DNA of 64,000 nt, from positions 1 to 64,000 of the forward strand of contig CAMAUV010000010.1 in NCBI GenBank assembly GCA_945861415.1, given 5' to 3'. A program made the translations under genes and the position numbers. The notes under the pieces are model-generated. The model was not told the origin of the DNA, made no database searches, and saw nothing but the letters and a program-made list of their open reading frames with translations. Shown piece after piece: positions 35,614-45,045 of this stretch. The stretch's first letter is position 1; each line of letters starts with the position of its first letter. The stretch is from Akkermansia muciniphila. Its GTDB lineage: Bacteria; Verrucomicrobiota; Verrucomicrobiia; Verrucomicrobiales; V1-33.

Positions 35614-35790
35614 TTATTTTCGCGCGGCTTTCTTTTTCGCCGCCACCGGGACTGCTCCCGTCACCTGTTTGCTGCCATCCCAGTTTTTTTGGGCCGGTTT
35701 TCCGACCGACGACCACGGCGCGGCCTGCCTCGGCCAGTCCACGCGCCATTTGCCAAATCTGATACCGCGGTCATCATCATCGACCCCAAG
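35614..35790 (-). pseudogene. C-terminal remnant of an unidentified gene
   Basis: In the 35553-35908 gap the minus strand has a short frame reading DDDRGIRFGKWRVDWPRQAA and then QKNWDGSKQVTGAVPVAAKK, ending in a basic tail and TAA at 35614-35616. A TAG lies about 56 codons upstream and no start codon is evident. The sequence looks like the end of a real protein (basic alanine/lysine tail) whose front part is lost. Not identified. Confidence 0.3.
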
Positions 35791-35908
35791 CTAAAACCCG
35801 CAAGACGGGCAGCACCCGAGAGAATCGCCTCCTTTACTTTGCGGCGGCTCTTTCAGTTCTGGAATGGCAGAAGGGGCAATTGAGGCCAATGGCGCAAGCC
35901 TAGCCTCG

Positions 35909-37030
35909 TCAAAATCTGATACCCAGTTTCTCCGCCATGCGCAGCGGGCGGCGGAGGGCTTCAGCCATGCGGGAGGCTTCGCCCTCACCGCGCAGATCGC
36001 GGCAGGCCGGATGGGCTTCGGGACTTTGCAGAATCCCGAGGGCGTGCAGCACATGGGCGGTGCTGTGCTTGTAAGGCGAGGCACTCATGCGGTGGTCCAG
36101 CCGGAACACCTGATCCTCCAGCGACTGCAGCGCCTCAAACACCTTGTAGACACGCGTATCGAATCCGCCTGCAACTCCGGCAGGGAATCTTTTCCCTGGA
36201 GCCCCGTCTGCCAGCCACATATCTTTGGCCGCGCAGATCAGCGGCGCTCCGCTCACGGCGGCCCCGATGAGCAGCGGCAGCCCCAGCTTGATGGCCGTGG
36301 CGAGACCAAAATCGTCCCCGCTGTGTGGCGCGAAGTCGAGCTTGAGATCCCGGCACATGGACGACCAGTATAGGAAGTGCGGCTCGTCAAGCGTACTGAC
36401 TTTGCCGCCGGTGAATTTCGGATGCAGCGCGAGCTGCCATAGCAGCCATGGTTCGTACGGGGTGGCCCAAGGGACAAAGGCTGGCTCAAGCGCGTGGACA
36501 ATGCCGGGGCGGATGAGCCATTCTGCGATTTCGTAATACGCGTCTCGCCGCGGCTCAGCACTCAGCGAGTTCAGCCAGCGCGAAGTCATGATCATAACCT
36601 CACAGTTTTCATGCTCCTGCACGATGTCCAAGAGCGAACGATAGCGCTCTGCCTTGAATGCCGTGTCGTTTTCCGCTCCGCGCGCGGTGATGCCGGCAAC
36701 GAAGCGGCGCTCCGGAAAGAATCCGCGGAATCGCCGGAGGACCTCCGCATACATCGCATCGTCCAAATCAAAAATGTAGCCCGTGTCGGCATTCAGCACG
36801 GTCACCAGTTCCACCCCGTAGTGATCGGCTGAGCGCTGCATCCAGTCGATACTCGCTGCGAACCCGTCCCAGTCTGGCTGCCGATCACGGAACGGCAGCA
36901 GGGCCGCGGCACACAGCCGCGGTTTGCTGGTGTGATCCACCAGCGCATCCTCTGAGGTCCACGCCCAGCGCGTGGCAGACCATGGAGTATCGGGACGCAG
37001 GTCGCAGGGATCGGAAATCAAGTCAGTCAT
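35909..37030 (-). CDS. DHDPS-like TIM-barrel protein
   Basis: A 373-residue cytoplasmic protein. ALLPFRDRQPDWDGFAASID, then MQRSADHYGVELVTVLNAD and FVAGITARG resemble a (beta/alpha)8 barrel of the dihydrodipicolinate synthase/aldolase superfamily. A Lys Schiff-base residue is not certain from reading. FTGGKVSTLDEPHFLYW is a candidate active-site strand. The C-terminus has a helical cap. Likely an aldolase or lyase acting on a keto-acid, substrate unknown. It is divergent from no obvious partner; nuoB lies 135 bases upstream on the same strand. Confidence 0.55.
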   Translation of the reverse strand: MTDLISDPCDLRPDTPWSATRWAWTSEDALVDHTSKPRLCAAALLPFRDRQPDWDGFAASIDWMQRSADHYGVELVTVLNADTGYIFDLDDAMYAEVLRRFRGFFPERRFVAGITARGAENDTAFKAERYRSLLDIVQEHENCEVMIMTSRWLNSLSAEPRRDAYYEIAEWLIRPGIVHALEPAFVPWATPYEPWLLWQLALHPKFTGGKVSTLDEPHFLYWSSMCRDLKLDFAPHSGDDFGLATAIKLGLPLLIGAAVSGAPLICAAKDMWLADGAPGKRFPAGVAGGFDTRVYKVFEALQSLEDQVFRLDHRMSASPYKHSTAHVLHALGILQSPEAHPACRDLRGEGEASRMAEALRRPLRMAEKLGIRF

Positions 37031-37165
37031 TCCGCAGGCAAAGAAAATCCCGTCCGGCCTGCAACCGGTAGTTCCCGGAAGGTGTGCCTAGGGGAACCGC
37101 TAAGATCCATGCCGACTTTCAGAACCACAAAGCGCTCAAGAAACCATTTAAGCTCAAGATGAGGC

Positions 37166-37699
37166 TTAAGCCGTCAGAGCTTCCACGAGGCCCTTCTTCT
37201 GCTCGCGCAGGGAGGACTCCGTGTCGATCTTCCGCTGGAGGCGCATCAACCCTTCCAGCAGAGCCTCAGGGCGTGGCGGGCATCCGGAAATATAAACGTC
37301 CACTGGGATTAGGCGGTCAATCCCTTGGAGCACGGCGTAGCTGCGATACATACCACCGCTGGAGGCGCAGGCACCCATGGCGATGCACCATTTGGGCTCC
37401 GGCATTTGGTCCCAAATACGCTTTACGGCGAGCGCCATCTTGTAGGTCACCGTGCCGGCCACGATCATCACATCCGACTGCCTAGGAGAGAAGCGCATCA
37501 CTTCTGAGCCAAAACGGGAAATGTCATAGCGACTGGAAGCGGTGGCCATGAGTTCGATCGCGCAACAGGCCAAGCCCATTGGCATCGGCCACAGCGAGTT
37601 CTTCCGCATCCAGTTGATGGCGGAATCGAGACGGGTGAAGACGATGTTGCCCTCAATCTTGGAATCGTAGGCGGCGTTGGTGAGCGTGGCTTCGGCCAT
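37166..37699 (-). CDS. nuoB: NADH-quinone oxidoreductase subunit B
   Basis: A 177-residue subunit of complex I carrying the N2 [4Fe-4S] cluster. All four Cys are present: the pair in [10 protein letters not shown], then [10 protein letters not shown] and [10 protein letters not shown]. Start at 37699 ([17 protein letters not shown]) just upstream of the conserved region; the frame stays open far upstream but overlaps the divergent metG. No other nuo gene lies in the window, so complex I genes are split in this genome. The gene is divergent from metG. Confidence 0.93.
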   Translation of the reverse strand: MAEATLTNAAYDSKIEGNIVFTRLDSAINWMRKNSLWPMPMGLACCAIELMATASSRYDISRFGSEVMRFSPRQSDVMIVAGTVTYKMALAVKRIWDQMPEPKWCIAMGACASSGGMYRSYAVLQGIDRLIPVDVYISGCPPRPEALLEGLMRLQRKIDTESSLREQKKGLVEALTA

Positions 37700-37873
37700 A
37701 GTCGGAGATTTTGTATTTAAAGATGGCTGGCGGGCATAGGTAGCGCAAGCGGGCAATCCGGCAGAAATCGCCGACTTTCCGTCGCTGAATGCAGATAGCT
37801 GACCGGGAATGGCAGGAGGACCGATTACCCCTTGCCGCCCCTGTCCCCGCAGTCCCATCGTGGAAAGCAACTT

Positions 37874-39487
37874 ATGGGCAAGAAATTCTACATCACCACG
37901 GCCATCGACTACACCAACGGTCCGCCACACATCGGTCATGCTTATGAAAAGGTGCTGGCCGATGCCGTTGCCCGCTGGTTCCGCCTCTCCGGACGCGAAG
38001 TATTCTTTCTTACCGGCGTAGATCAGCACGGTCAGAAGGTTCAGCAGAGCGCGGAGAGAGCGGGGGTGACTCCGGAGCAGTTCGTAAAAGACGTCACCGC
38101 GAAGTTCCTGGAACTTTGGGAACGCATTGATGTGCGCCCCGATGGCTGGGCGGAAACCGTGGATCCCCGCCACAAATTTGTGGTGCGCGCCCTTCTCCAG
38201 CAGATGTATGACGCTGGACAAATTTACAAAAAGAAGACCACCGGCTGGTATAGCGTGCGGCAGGAGCAATACGTCAACGACAAGGACCGCAATGAGCAGG
38301 GCGAGTTCGGACCTGAGTGGGGCCAAGTGGAGGAGCGGGAAGAGGAAAACTATTACTTTCGCCTCAGCGATCACGCGGAATGGTTGCAGCAGTTTCTCGC
38401 CTCCCGTCCGGACGCGGTATTCCCCGCCAACCGCCACAGCCAGCTGGTGAATTCCCTAGCGGACAGCGGCGGCATGGACCTGTGCATTTCACGCCCCAAG
38501 AGCCGTCTGCGCTGGGGGATCGAACTGCCGTTCGACGAAGACTACGTGACCTTTGTGTGGTTCGACGCGCTCACGAATTACATTTCCTTCGCGGGGTATC
38601 GCGACCCAGCGCCCGGGACCAGCGGACTTCCTGATTTCAACGATCTATGGCCGTGCGATGTTCACATTATCGGCAAAGACATCCTCATTCCGGCCCACGG
38701 CATTTACTGGTACATCATGCTCCACGCCGCCGGACTGAAGGATGAGGAAATGCCGAAACTCCTCGTCCATGGGTTCTGGAATCTGGAGGGCCGCAAATAC
38801 AGCAAGAGCGAGGCCGTGGAAGCAAAGCCGCTTAAGGTGCTGAAAGACCTCACGCCGCACGGAATCGCCGACAGCGTGGGCAAGGATGGCCTGCGCTACT
38901 TTCTGCTCGCGGAAATGACCACCGGCCAGGACGCCGACCTCAGCGAAGAGCGCATCCTCACGCGCTACAACAAAGATCTCGCCGACATCCTCGGCAATCT
39001 GCTTAACCGCACGCTTAACATGGCGCGGAAGTATCTCAACGGAGTGCTCGTCAACACCACGCACGGCAGCGAAATGCACCAAGCCCTGCGCGCCGCGGTC
39101 ACCGCCCTTCCCGGCCGCGCCGCCGAGCACATGAGCGCGTGGCAAATTCACAAAGTGCTTGCCGATGTCATCGACACCGCGCGCTTGGCGAACGCGTTCA
39201 TCGACAAGACCGCGCCCTTTAAGCTCGCCAAAGACCCGGCGAACGCCGATGCCGTAGCCAGTATCATGGGCCATGTAATCGAAACCCTAGCGCACCTCAG
39301 CATCATCCTCAGCCCCGCCATTCCCTCCACTGCCACCCGCATCCAGGAACAACTCGGCTGGTCCCCGCCTGCGGGATTCACACTGGCGGATCTGAAATGG
39401 GGCCTGCTCCCCGCCGACCACACCATAGGCCAACCGCAGCCGCTCTTCCCCAAGGTCCTGCCGCCAGCGGAAGCCCCTGGGTCCTGA
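37874..39487 (+). CDS. metG: Methionyl-tRNA synthetase
   Basis: A 537-residue class I synthetase charging initiator and elongator tRNA-Met. HIGH is in [10 protein letters not shown] (residues 19-22) and the KMSKS-type motif is KYSKS (308-312). The connective region lacks the zinc Cys pairs found in some MetRS. The start at 37874 ([12 protein letters not shown]) is canonical. There is no C-terminal EMAP/tRNA-binding domain. It begins a plus-strand run with mnmH (6 bases after) and an ArsC-like gene. Confidence 0.94.
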   Translation: MGKKFYITTAIDYTNGPPHIGHAYEKVLADAVARWFRLSGREVFFLTGVDQHGQKVQQSAERAGVTPEQFVKDVTAKFLELWERIDVRPDGWAETVDPRHKFVVRALLQQMYDAGQIYKKKTTGWYSVRQEQYVNDKDRNEQGEFGPEWGQVEEREEENYYFRLSDHAEWLQQFLASRPDAVFPANRHSQLVNSLADSGGMDLCISRPKSRLRWGIELPFDEDYVTFVWFDALTNYISFAGYRDPAPGTSGLPDFNDLWPCDVHIIGKDILIPAHGIYWYIMLHAAGLKDEEMPKLLVHGFWNLEGRKYSKSEAVEAKPLKVLKDLTPHGIADSVGKDGLRYFLLAEMTTGQDADLSEERILTRYNKDLADILGNLLNRTLNMARKYLNGVLVNTTHGSEMHQALRAAVTALPGRAAEHMSAWQIHKVLADVIDTARLANAFIDKTAPFKLAKDPANADAVASIMGHVIETLAHLSIILSPAIPSTATRIQEQLGWSPPAGFTLADLKWGLLPADHTIGQPQPLFPKVLPPAEAPGS

Positions 39488-39493
39488 CCCGCC

Positions 39494-40531
39494 ATGCGCC
39501 TTCTGACATGGCCGGATTGCAGCGCTGACCGTTTCACGCAGGTCATCGACGTGCGCTCTCCGGGAGAGTTTGCGGAGGACCACATTCCCGGAGCGGTGAA
39601 TCTTCCTGTGCTCAATGATGTCCAGCGGGTGGAGGTCGGCACCTTTTACGTCCAGGTTTCAAGGTTTGACGCAAGGCGACTGGGAGCGGCCATGGTGGCA
39701 CGGAACATTGCGCATCATCTGGAGCACTACTTTAAGCCTCACCCGGAGCAGGCTCGATTTTTGATCTATTGCTGGCGCTGCGGCCAGCGGTCGCGAAGCA
39801 TGGCCACGATCCTCAATGCCGTGGGCTGGAACGTCACGTTGCTCTCTGGCGGCTACAAGGCCTACCGCCGGAATGTCCGGGAGACCATCGCGGCGAAAGC
39901 GCCCCAACTTCAGTGCCGCATTCTCAGCGGACTGACCGGGAGCGGCAAATCCAGACTGCTGCGCTGGATGGCCGCGCACGGACATCAGGTGTTGGACCTA
40001 GAAGACACCGGAAAACACCGGGGTAGCTTGCTAGGAGAGGAACCAGGCTTGCCGCAACCGTCCCAAAAGCGCTTCGAGACTCTGCTCGCTCACCAGTTGG
40101 ACAGCTTTGATTTGTCGAAGCCCGTATGGATCGAGAGTGAGAGCAAACGCCTCGGCAAGCTCTGGATTCCCGAACCGCTCTGGCAGGTTATGGTCGCCGC
40201 GCCGGTGCATGAGCTCGTCGTGCCTGCAGCGGCCCGGGCGGAATTCTTGCTGGGAGACTACGCTCACTTCACGAAGAACGCCGCGGCGCTTTCCGCCAGA
40301 CTGGAAACACTGAAAGAGTCCGCGGGCGGAAAACGGCTGGCGGAGTGGCAGGAGCAAATCCGGCGCGGAGAATGGCGGGACTTCGTGCTCAGTCTGCTGG
40401 AGCATCACTACGACCCCTGCTATCGCCGCTGCAAAAACTTCCTGACAGTAACCAGCCATGAGATTGCGGACCTGTCCGACTGGTCCGAAACCTCCGTCAT
40501 TCCTGCGCTTGAACAGCGCCTCACTTCCTGA
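39494..40531 (+). CDS. mnmH: tRNA 2-selenouridine synthase
   Basis: A 345-residue protein with an N-terminal rhodanese domain (VIDVRSPGEFAEDHIPGAVN) holding the active Cys93 in IYCWRCGQRSRSM, and a C-terminal P-loop domain with GLTGSGKS near residues 146-153. This is the SelU/MnmH layout: it replaces sulfur by selenium at the wobble 2-thiouridine of some tRNAs, using selenophosphate. The position after Arg95 is Cys96 where Gly is usual, giving a C-x-x-C pair. selD is not in the window. Confidence 0.9.
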   Translation: MRLLTWPDCSADRFTQVIDVRSPGEFAEDHIPGAVNLPVLNDVQRVEVGTFYVQVSRFDARRLGAAMVARNIAHHLEHYFKPHPEQARFLIYCWRCGQRSRSMATILNAVGWNVTLLSGGYKAYRRNVRETIAAKAPQLQCRILSGLTGSGKSRLLRWMAAHGHQVLDLEDTGKHRGSLLGEEPGLPQPSQKRFETLLAHQLDSFDLSKPVWIESESKRLGKLWIPEPLWQVMVAAPVHELVVPAAARAEFLLGDYAHFTKNAAALSARLETLKESAGGKRLAEWQEQIRRGEWRDFVLSLLEHHYDPCYRRCKNFLTVTSHEIADLSDWSETSVIPALEQRLTS

Positions 40532-40544
40532 CACGCGCACGGGC

Positions 40545-40925
40545 ATGCTCAAGATTTACGTTTATGCCAAGTGCTCCACCTGCCGCGATGCTTTGAAATG
40601 GCTCCGTGTCCGCGGAATGAAGTTTAGTGAGCACGCGATCCGGGAAACTCCGCCTGCACCTGAGGAACTCGCCGCCATGCTCAAGGCCGCGGGCGGAAAT
40701 GTGCGCCAGCTATTCAATACCTCTGGCACAGACTACCGGGCGCTTGGCCTCGGGGAAAAACTCGCTGCCATGAGCCCGGTGGAAGTTTTGAGCTTGCTCG
40801 GATGCAATGGCAATCTTGTGAAGCGTCCGTTCGCCATCGACATGAAGAGCGGCGTTTTCCTAACGGGATTTCGTGAGTTACAGTGGGATGCGGCGTTTCC
40901 GGAAGGTGCTGTATGGCCCGTATAA
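40545..40925 (+). CDS. ArsC/Spx-like (YffB-type) protein
   Basis: A 126-residue thioredoxin-fold protein from ATG 40545 (MLKIYVYAKCSTCRDALKWL). The N-terminal CSTC pair is in the place of the arsenate reductase active site, and LVKRPFAID is the conserved ArsC-family turn. Members include arsenate reductases, the YffB type and the Spx regulators; the sequence does not tell which. It follows mnmH by 13 bases, so the operon is metG-mnmH-arsC-like. Confidence 0.8.
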   Translation: MLKIYVYAKCSTCRDALKWLRVRGMKFSEHAIRETPPAPEELAAMLKAAGGNVRQLFNTSGTDYRALGLGEKLAAMSPVEVLSLLGCNGNLVKRPFAIDMKSGVFLTGFRELQWDAAFPEGAVWPV

Positions 40926-40952
40926 TTTGGAAATTGCGGACTGCAGCGGAGG

Positions 40953-41684
40953 TCAGGCGAACCGCATCACTTTGGACAAAAATCGCTGCGTGATTTCCTC
41001 CCGAGGACTCTCTAAAACGCCGGCCGCCGTGCCATGCTCAGCCACTTTACCCGCGGCGATGAGTGCGATCTGATCGGCCACGGCGCGTGCAAATCCCATC
41101 TCGTGCGTGCTAAGGATGATGCGTTGTCCGCCGGTGGCCAGTTCCCCGATAAGCTCCAGCACTTCCGCTGTCATTTCCGGATCCAGCGCGCTGGTGGGCT
41201 CGTCGAGGATGAGAATCTCCGGCCGGTGGGCGATGGCCCGGGCGAGACCGACCCGCTGTTGCTGGCCCCCGCTGAGCTGTGCGGGCAGTTTATGCGCGTG
41301 CGCGGCAAGGCCGAAGCGTTCGATGCTTTCGTCCGCGAGCGACTTGGCCTTCTCCGGTGCATGACCGTGCACTTTTTCCAGGGGCAGCGTCACATTCCGG
41401 TACGCAGTGAGGTGAGGGAAGAGATTGAATTGCTGAAAGAGGAATCCATTGCGCCGCCGCCATGAGAGGCCGCCATCCTTGCCGCTGGGGTCCACTCCAT
41501 TCACCGCCAGCGCACCGCTCGTCGGCAACTCAAGCCCGCCGATGGCCCGGAGCAGCGTGCTTTTTCCGCCGCCGCTGGGGCCGATGAGAGCCATGACGCG
41601 CGCGCCCTGAACCTCAAGGTCCAGCGCATCCAGCGCGGCCAGCGGGCCATAGCGTTTCGTGAGGGCGGCAGCGGAGATGTCCAT
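40953..41684 (-). CDS. Amino-acid ABC transporter ATPase (GlnQ type)
   Basis: A 243-residue ATPase with Walker A GPSGGGKSTLL, the Q-loop, signature LSGGQQQRVGLARAI, and Walker B ILILDEPTSALDPEM, as in polar-amino-acid importers (GlnQ/HisP). It starts three bases after the permease gene and would power it. No substrate-binding protein gene lies in the cluster. Confidence 0.9.
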   Translation of the reverse strand: MDISAAALTKRYGPLAALDALDLEVQGARVMALIGPSGGGKSTLLRAIGGLELPTSGALAVNGVDPSGKDGGLSWRRRNGFLFQQFNLFPHLTAYRNVTLPLEKVHGHAPEKAKSLADESIERFGLAAHAHKLPAQLSGGQQQRVGLARAIAHRPEILILDEPTSALDPEMTAEVLELIGELATGGQRIILSTHEMGFARAVADQIALIAAGKVAEHGTAAGVLESPREEITQRFLSKVMRFA

Positions 41685-41687
41685 AGT

Positions 41688-42479
41688 TTACATGGTGTAG
41701 CGGAAGCGCCGTTCCATCCAGTGAGCGAAGCCCGCGATGGGCAACGTGATGAGCAGATAGCCGATACCCAGCATGATGAATCCCTCAATGCCGCCATAGG
41801 TCGCGGAATTGTAAGTCCGTGCCCCGTAAGTGAACTCCATGATGCCGATGACGCTTAGCAGCGAGGAATCCTTCACCAGCGTGACGAACTGCCCCGCCAG
41901 CGCTGGCAGAACGCGGCGCAGCGCCTGTGGGAAAATCACGTAACGAAAGACCTGGACGCGGTCGAAACCCACGGCCCGCGCACTGTCGATCTGGCCCTGT
42001 GGGATGCTGTCCAGCCCGCCGCGCAGGATTTCGCTGAGATAAGCCGCCGTAAAAATGGATAGCAGCGCGATCCCTGCTGCGATTTTTCCCTCCGGTCCGT
42101 CGAGGTGAAAAAACTCCGACACTGATTTCTGGGCGAAGACCACGTAATAGCCGATGAGCACGAGGGTGAGCAGCGGCATGCCGCGCACCAATTCCACAAA
42201 TCCCCTCGTAAACCAGCTGACCGTGCGCAGTTTCGTCCGGCTGCCCGCCACCAGCAGGCCAGCCACAAGACAGGAGCCCGGTAGCGCCAAAAGGGAAATC
42301 CACAGCGTCCGGCCCCAGCCGTCTAGCAGGTGCGCCCGGTAGTCCCATGCCCGCGACCACTCCCACGCCGTATCCAGATTGGCAAACACCCACCAGAACA
42401 GCGCACAGACAAACGTCACCAGCAGCAGCCCCACGGCAGCCTCCAGCAAGAGTCGCTGAGCGCCGGGGCGGGCGGACAT
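41688..42479 (-). CDS. Amino-acid ABC transporter permease
   Basis: A 263-residue permease from the Met at 42479 (MSARPGAQRLLLEAAVGLLLV); the frame extends to 42527 over basic codons that look non-coding. It shows the HisM/GlnP-type inner-membrane domain (WGRTLWISLLALPGSCLVAG, then LVRGMPLLTLVLIGYYVVFA and ARAVGFDRVQVFRYVIFPQA). The EAA-like loop and C-terminal helices are intact. It pairs with the ATPase gene downstream. Confidence 0.88.
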   Translation of the reverse strand: MSARPGAQRLLLEAAVGLLLVTFVCALFWWVFANLDTAWEWSRAWDYRAHLLDGWGRTLWISLLALPGSCLVAGLLVAGSRTKLRTVSWFTRGFVELVRGMPLLTLVLIGYYVVFAQKSVSEFFHLDGPEGKIAAGIALLSIFTAAYLSEILRGGLDSIPQGQIDSARAVGFDRVQVFRYVIFPQALRRVLPALAGQFVTLVKDSSLLSVIGIMEFTYGARTYNSATYGGIEGFIMLGIGYLLITLPIAGFAHWMERRFRYTM

Positions 42480-42480
42480 T

Positions 42481-42984
42481 TTACTTCTTCTCCTTTTCCG
42501 TCTTCTGCGCTCCGGACTTCTTGTCATCTTTGGCAGCGGCTTCCTCGATGACTTTGATCTGGGCGGGATCGCTCAGCTTGATCTGCAGTTTCCCGTCGCC
42601 GCCATTCTTTGGCTTATACTCCATGATCTCGCCGGTCGCTTCGATCTTCGCAAACTTGTAGATCTTTGCCGGGCTTTGCCCCTCGGGGAATTTTGCGTAG
42701 CTGTCCTTCCACGTCACGAGGGTGAATTTCTCGCCGTCCATGGCCAGCCACGTCATGCCCAGCCTTTCATTGGAACTCGCACCAGTGACCTTGCCGAACA
42801 CCACGGCTTTCTTGCCCAGCAGCTTGCGCACGCCCTCCATGTCACCGGCGGAAACGCGTGGTAGTTCCTCCACCGCACTTTCTGCCGCCGGGGCGGGCGC
42901 GGCCTCCTTTTTCGCGTCATCGGCGGCAAAAACCGCACGTGGCAGAGGGAGCATCAGCAGGGAGAGAAGAAGTGTGGTTTTCAT
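42481..42984 (-). CDS. Exported OB-fold-like protein
   Basis: A 167-residue protein with signal peptide (residues 1-20), an Ala/Pro/Glu-rich linker, and a beta-rich domain (VVFGKVTGASSNERLGMTWL, EKFTLVTWKDSYAKF) that resembles a bacterial OB-fold. The tail is Lys/Glu-rich. Its TAA meets the permease start at 42479, so the three genes form one operon. It is not a solute-binding protein by length or fold; its role with the transporter is unknown. Confidence 0.6.
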   Translation of the reverse strand: MKTTLLLSLLMLPLPRAVFAADDAKKEAAPAPAAESAVEELPRVSAGDMEGVRKLLGKKAVVFGKVTGASSNERLGMTWLAMDGEKFTLVTWKDSYAKFPEGQSPAKIYKFAKIEATGEIMEYKPKNGGDGKLQIKLSDPAQIKVIEEAAAKDDKKSGAQKTEKEKK

Positions 42985-43096
42985 GGCGAGATGTTGTTGG
43001 ATTACGTAGCCATCTATCGCCGCCGTGGACCGTCACGCAAGAGATTAGGAGGATTCCCCCGGCGAAAGGGTCTCCATCAACGCGGGACCGTGCCTT

Positions 43097-43273
43097 CTGA
43101 ATTTCCGGCGCATCAATCCCAACTTCTCAAAAGTGCTGGGGTATGCGGATAAGGAGATTATGTAGCAGCCGTTTGCTTCATTTATCCATCCGGAGGATTT
43201 AGAGCCCACGGCGGAAGCCATTAAGAATCTCACCTTGGGCCGGCCGGTGGTGCGGTTCACCAACCGCTACCGA
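43097..43273 (+). pseudogene. PAS-domain fragment with an internal stop
   Basis: The plus strand reads LNFRRINPNFSKVLGYADKE, an in-frame TAG, then QPFASFIHPEDLEPTAEAIK and GRPVVRFTNRYR. This is the core of a PAS sensor domain (N-x-x-F-x-x-x-L-G-Y and the F-I-H-P-E-D motif). The rest of the parent sensor kinase or diguanylate cyclase is absent. A relic. Confidence 0.65.
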
Positions 43274-43291
43274 CCGCCGTTGAGTTCCGAC

Positions 43292-43453
43292 CTAGCATTT
43301 GACCCTCGCCTCTTCGGATTGGGCGCGTTCCGTTTCGTTCAGCTTGCCATCCTTGTCCGCATCAAAGTGCTGACGAATCCGGTTCCGCAGTGCATACGGA
43401 GGCGGCTGGCCTCCGGCGGTGGCGATGGGTATTGTGTGCAGTGTCGTTTTCAT
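43292..43453 (-). CDS. EF-hand mini-protein
   Basis: A 53-residue ORF (MKTTLHTIPIATAGG...) whose second half holds one complete EF-hand loop, DADKDGKLNETE, with Asp/Asp/Asp/Gly/Leu/Glu at the calcium positions, preceded by the helix ALRNRIRQHF. No signal peptide is clear. EF-hand fragments are common in this phylum. It may be a functional small calcium binder or the tail of a decayed larger gene, since a PAS relic lies right beside it. Confidence 0.45.
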   Translation of the reverse strand: MKTTLHTIPIATAGGQPPPYALRNRIRQHFDADKDGKLNETERAQSEEARVKC

Positions 43454-43619
43454 GGTGTGGGGGTGAGAGTTTGGTTTGTTTGGAGATTCAACGCGCTGCA
43501 CGTAGCTGCCGGCATTGAGTCCGCAAACCGGTCGGCGGTTACAGCTTCCTTCCGATTTCTTCACCTTGGCATGGATTCGCGTGGTTGCATCCCGGCTACC
43601 GGGCGTTATCCCGCAACAA

Positions 43620-45014
43620 ATGGATGAGGAGCACGAAATAAGCAGCCTGCAGGAGCGACTGATCACCGCGATGCACGACGGTGACTCTGACGCCGCCAGC
43701 ACACTACTGCCCGAACTCCACCCCGCAGAACTCGCCGCCGCCTACGAATCCCTGCCCGAAGAGGAACGCGCTGCCCTGCTCACCCTCATCCCCGCAGAAT
43801 CCCTTCCTCCCTTCTTTCAGCAACTTCCCGCCTCTGACGCCGTTTCCATTCTCGGGGGAATGCCCGACGGCCCGCTCGCCAACACGCTTGAGGAAATCCC
43901 CGACGACGTTCTCGTCGACCTCCTCCAGGAAATGGAAGGCTTCCAGCGCGGCCACACCTTTCACCTCCTCTCCATTAGCCGCCGCCGCGCCGCCCGCGAG
44001 CTTCTCCACTACGGGGAAGACACCGCTGGCGGGCGCATGACGACCGCCTTCGCCTCCCTGCAGGAGGACATGACCGTGCGCGAGGCCATCGAGTCCCTCC
44101 GCCGCGTTGCTGACGAAGCCGAAGTCCTCTCCCGCATCTACGTTGTCGACTACGAAGGCCTCGTCCTTGGCAAAGTCCGCCTTCGCGACCTCACCTTCGC
44201 CGAACCCGACACCCGCATCTCCGCAATCAACGACGGCGACACACGCGCCGTGCTCGCCAGCACCGACCAGGAAAAAGCCATGCGCATCATGGTGAAGTAC
44301 GACATGCTCGCCCTGCCCGTGCTAGACGATGACGGACGCCTCCTTGGCCTCATCACCCACGACGACGCGCTCGAGATTCAGGAAGAGGAAAGCACCGAGG
44401 ACCTTGAGCGGCAAAGCGGTATCGCCGGCGACTCCGCCGACGAATCCTACCTGAACACCCCCGTCTTCCGCCACGTCCGCCGCCGCCTTGGCTGGATCAT
44501 CTCCCTTGCCTTCCTTGGGCTCATCTCGGGCGGCGTCATCTTTTCCTATCAAGACCAGCTCAGCACCGTCTTCGCGCTCACCATTTACCTGCCCATGATC
44601 GTCGCCGCCGGCGGCAACACCGGCGGGCAGGCCGCCACCATGGTCGTGCGCGCCATGTCCCTCGGCGAACTCACCCCCGGCGCCTTCCTCCGCGTAGCAT
44701 GGAAGGAATTTCGCGTCGGCCTTATCATGGGCGTTGTCCTCTCCGCCTGCATGGTCACCCAGATCTATCTTTTCCATCCCGGGTTTATGAAACTGGAAGG
44801 CGCCCTCATTGGCCAGTTCGCCTCCACCGTGGGCCTCGCCCTGCTCATGCAGATCACCGCCAGCACCCTCATCGGCGCCATTCTACCTATTGGCGCCCGC
44901 GCTATTAAGCTCGATCCCGCCGTCATCGCCAGCCCCGCCATCACGACCATCGTCGACGCCACCGGCCTCCTCATCTATCTCAACCTTGCCCGGGGCATTC
45001 TGCATCTGGGATAG
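43620..45014 (+). CDS. mgtE: MgtE-type magnesium transporter
   Basis: A 464-residue protein from ATG 43620 (MDEEHEISSLQERLITAM). An N-terminal helical MgtE-N domain (HPAELAAAYESLPEEERAAL), two CBS domains (residues about 140-265; VLDDDGRLLGLITHDDAL) and a C-terminal five-helix channel (GVIFSYQDQLSTVFALTIYL; PMIVAAGGNTGGQAATMVVR) are present. The CBS/N part gates the channel in response to cytoplasmic Mg2+. No M-box riboswitch is evident upstream. Confidence 0.92.
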   Translation: MDEEHEISSLQERLITAMHDGDSDAASTLLPELHPAELAAAYESLPEEERAALLTLIPAESLPPFFQQLPASDAVSILGGMPDGPLANTLEEIPDDVLVDLLQEMEGFQRGHTFHLLSISRRRAARELLHYGEDTAGGRMTTAFASLQEDMTVREAIESLRRVADEAEVLSRIYVVDYEGLVLGKVRLRDLTFAEPDTRISAINDGDTRAVLASTDQEKAMRIMVKYDMLALPVLDDDGRLLGLITHDDALEIQEEESTEDLERQSGIAGDSADESYLNTPVFRHVRRRLGWIISLAFLGLISGGVIFSYQDQLSTVFALTIYLPMIVAAGGNTGGQAATMVVRAMSLGELTPGAFLRVAWKEFRVGLIMGVVLSACMVTQIYLFHPGFMKLEGALIGQFASTVGLALLMQITASTLIGAILPIGARAIKLDPAVIASPAITTIVDATGLLIYLNLARGILHLG

Positions 45015-45045
45015 AGTAGAGAAAAGAAAACCGCTGCCGTAGTGA

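Noticed and set aside
37700..38437. Upstream extension of the nuoB frame
   Set aside because: Overlaps metG; NuoB homology begins only after the Met at 37699.
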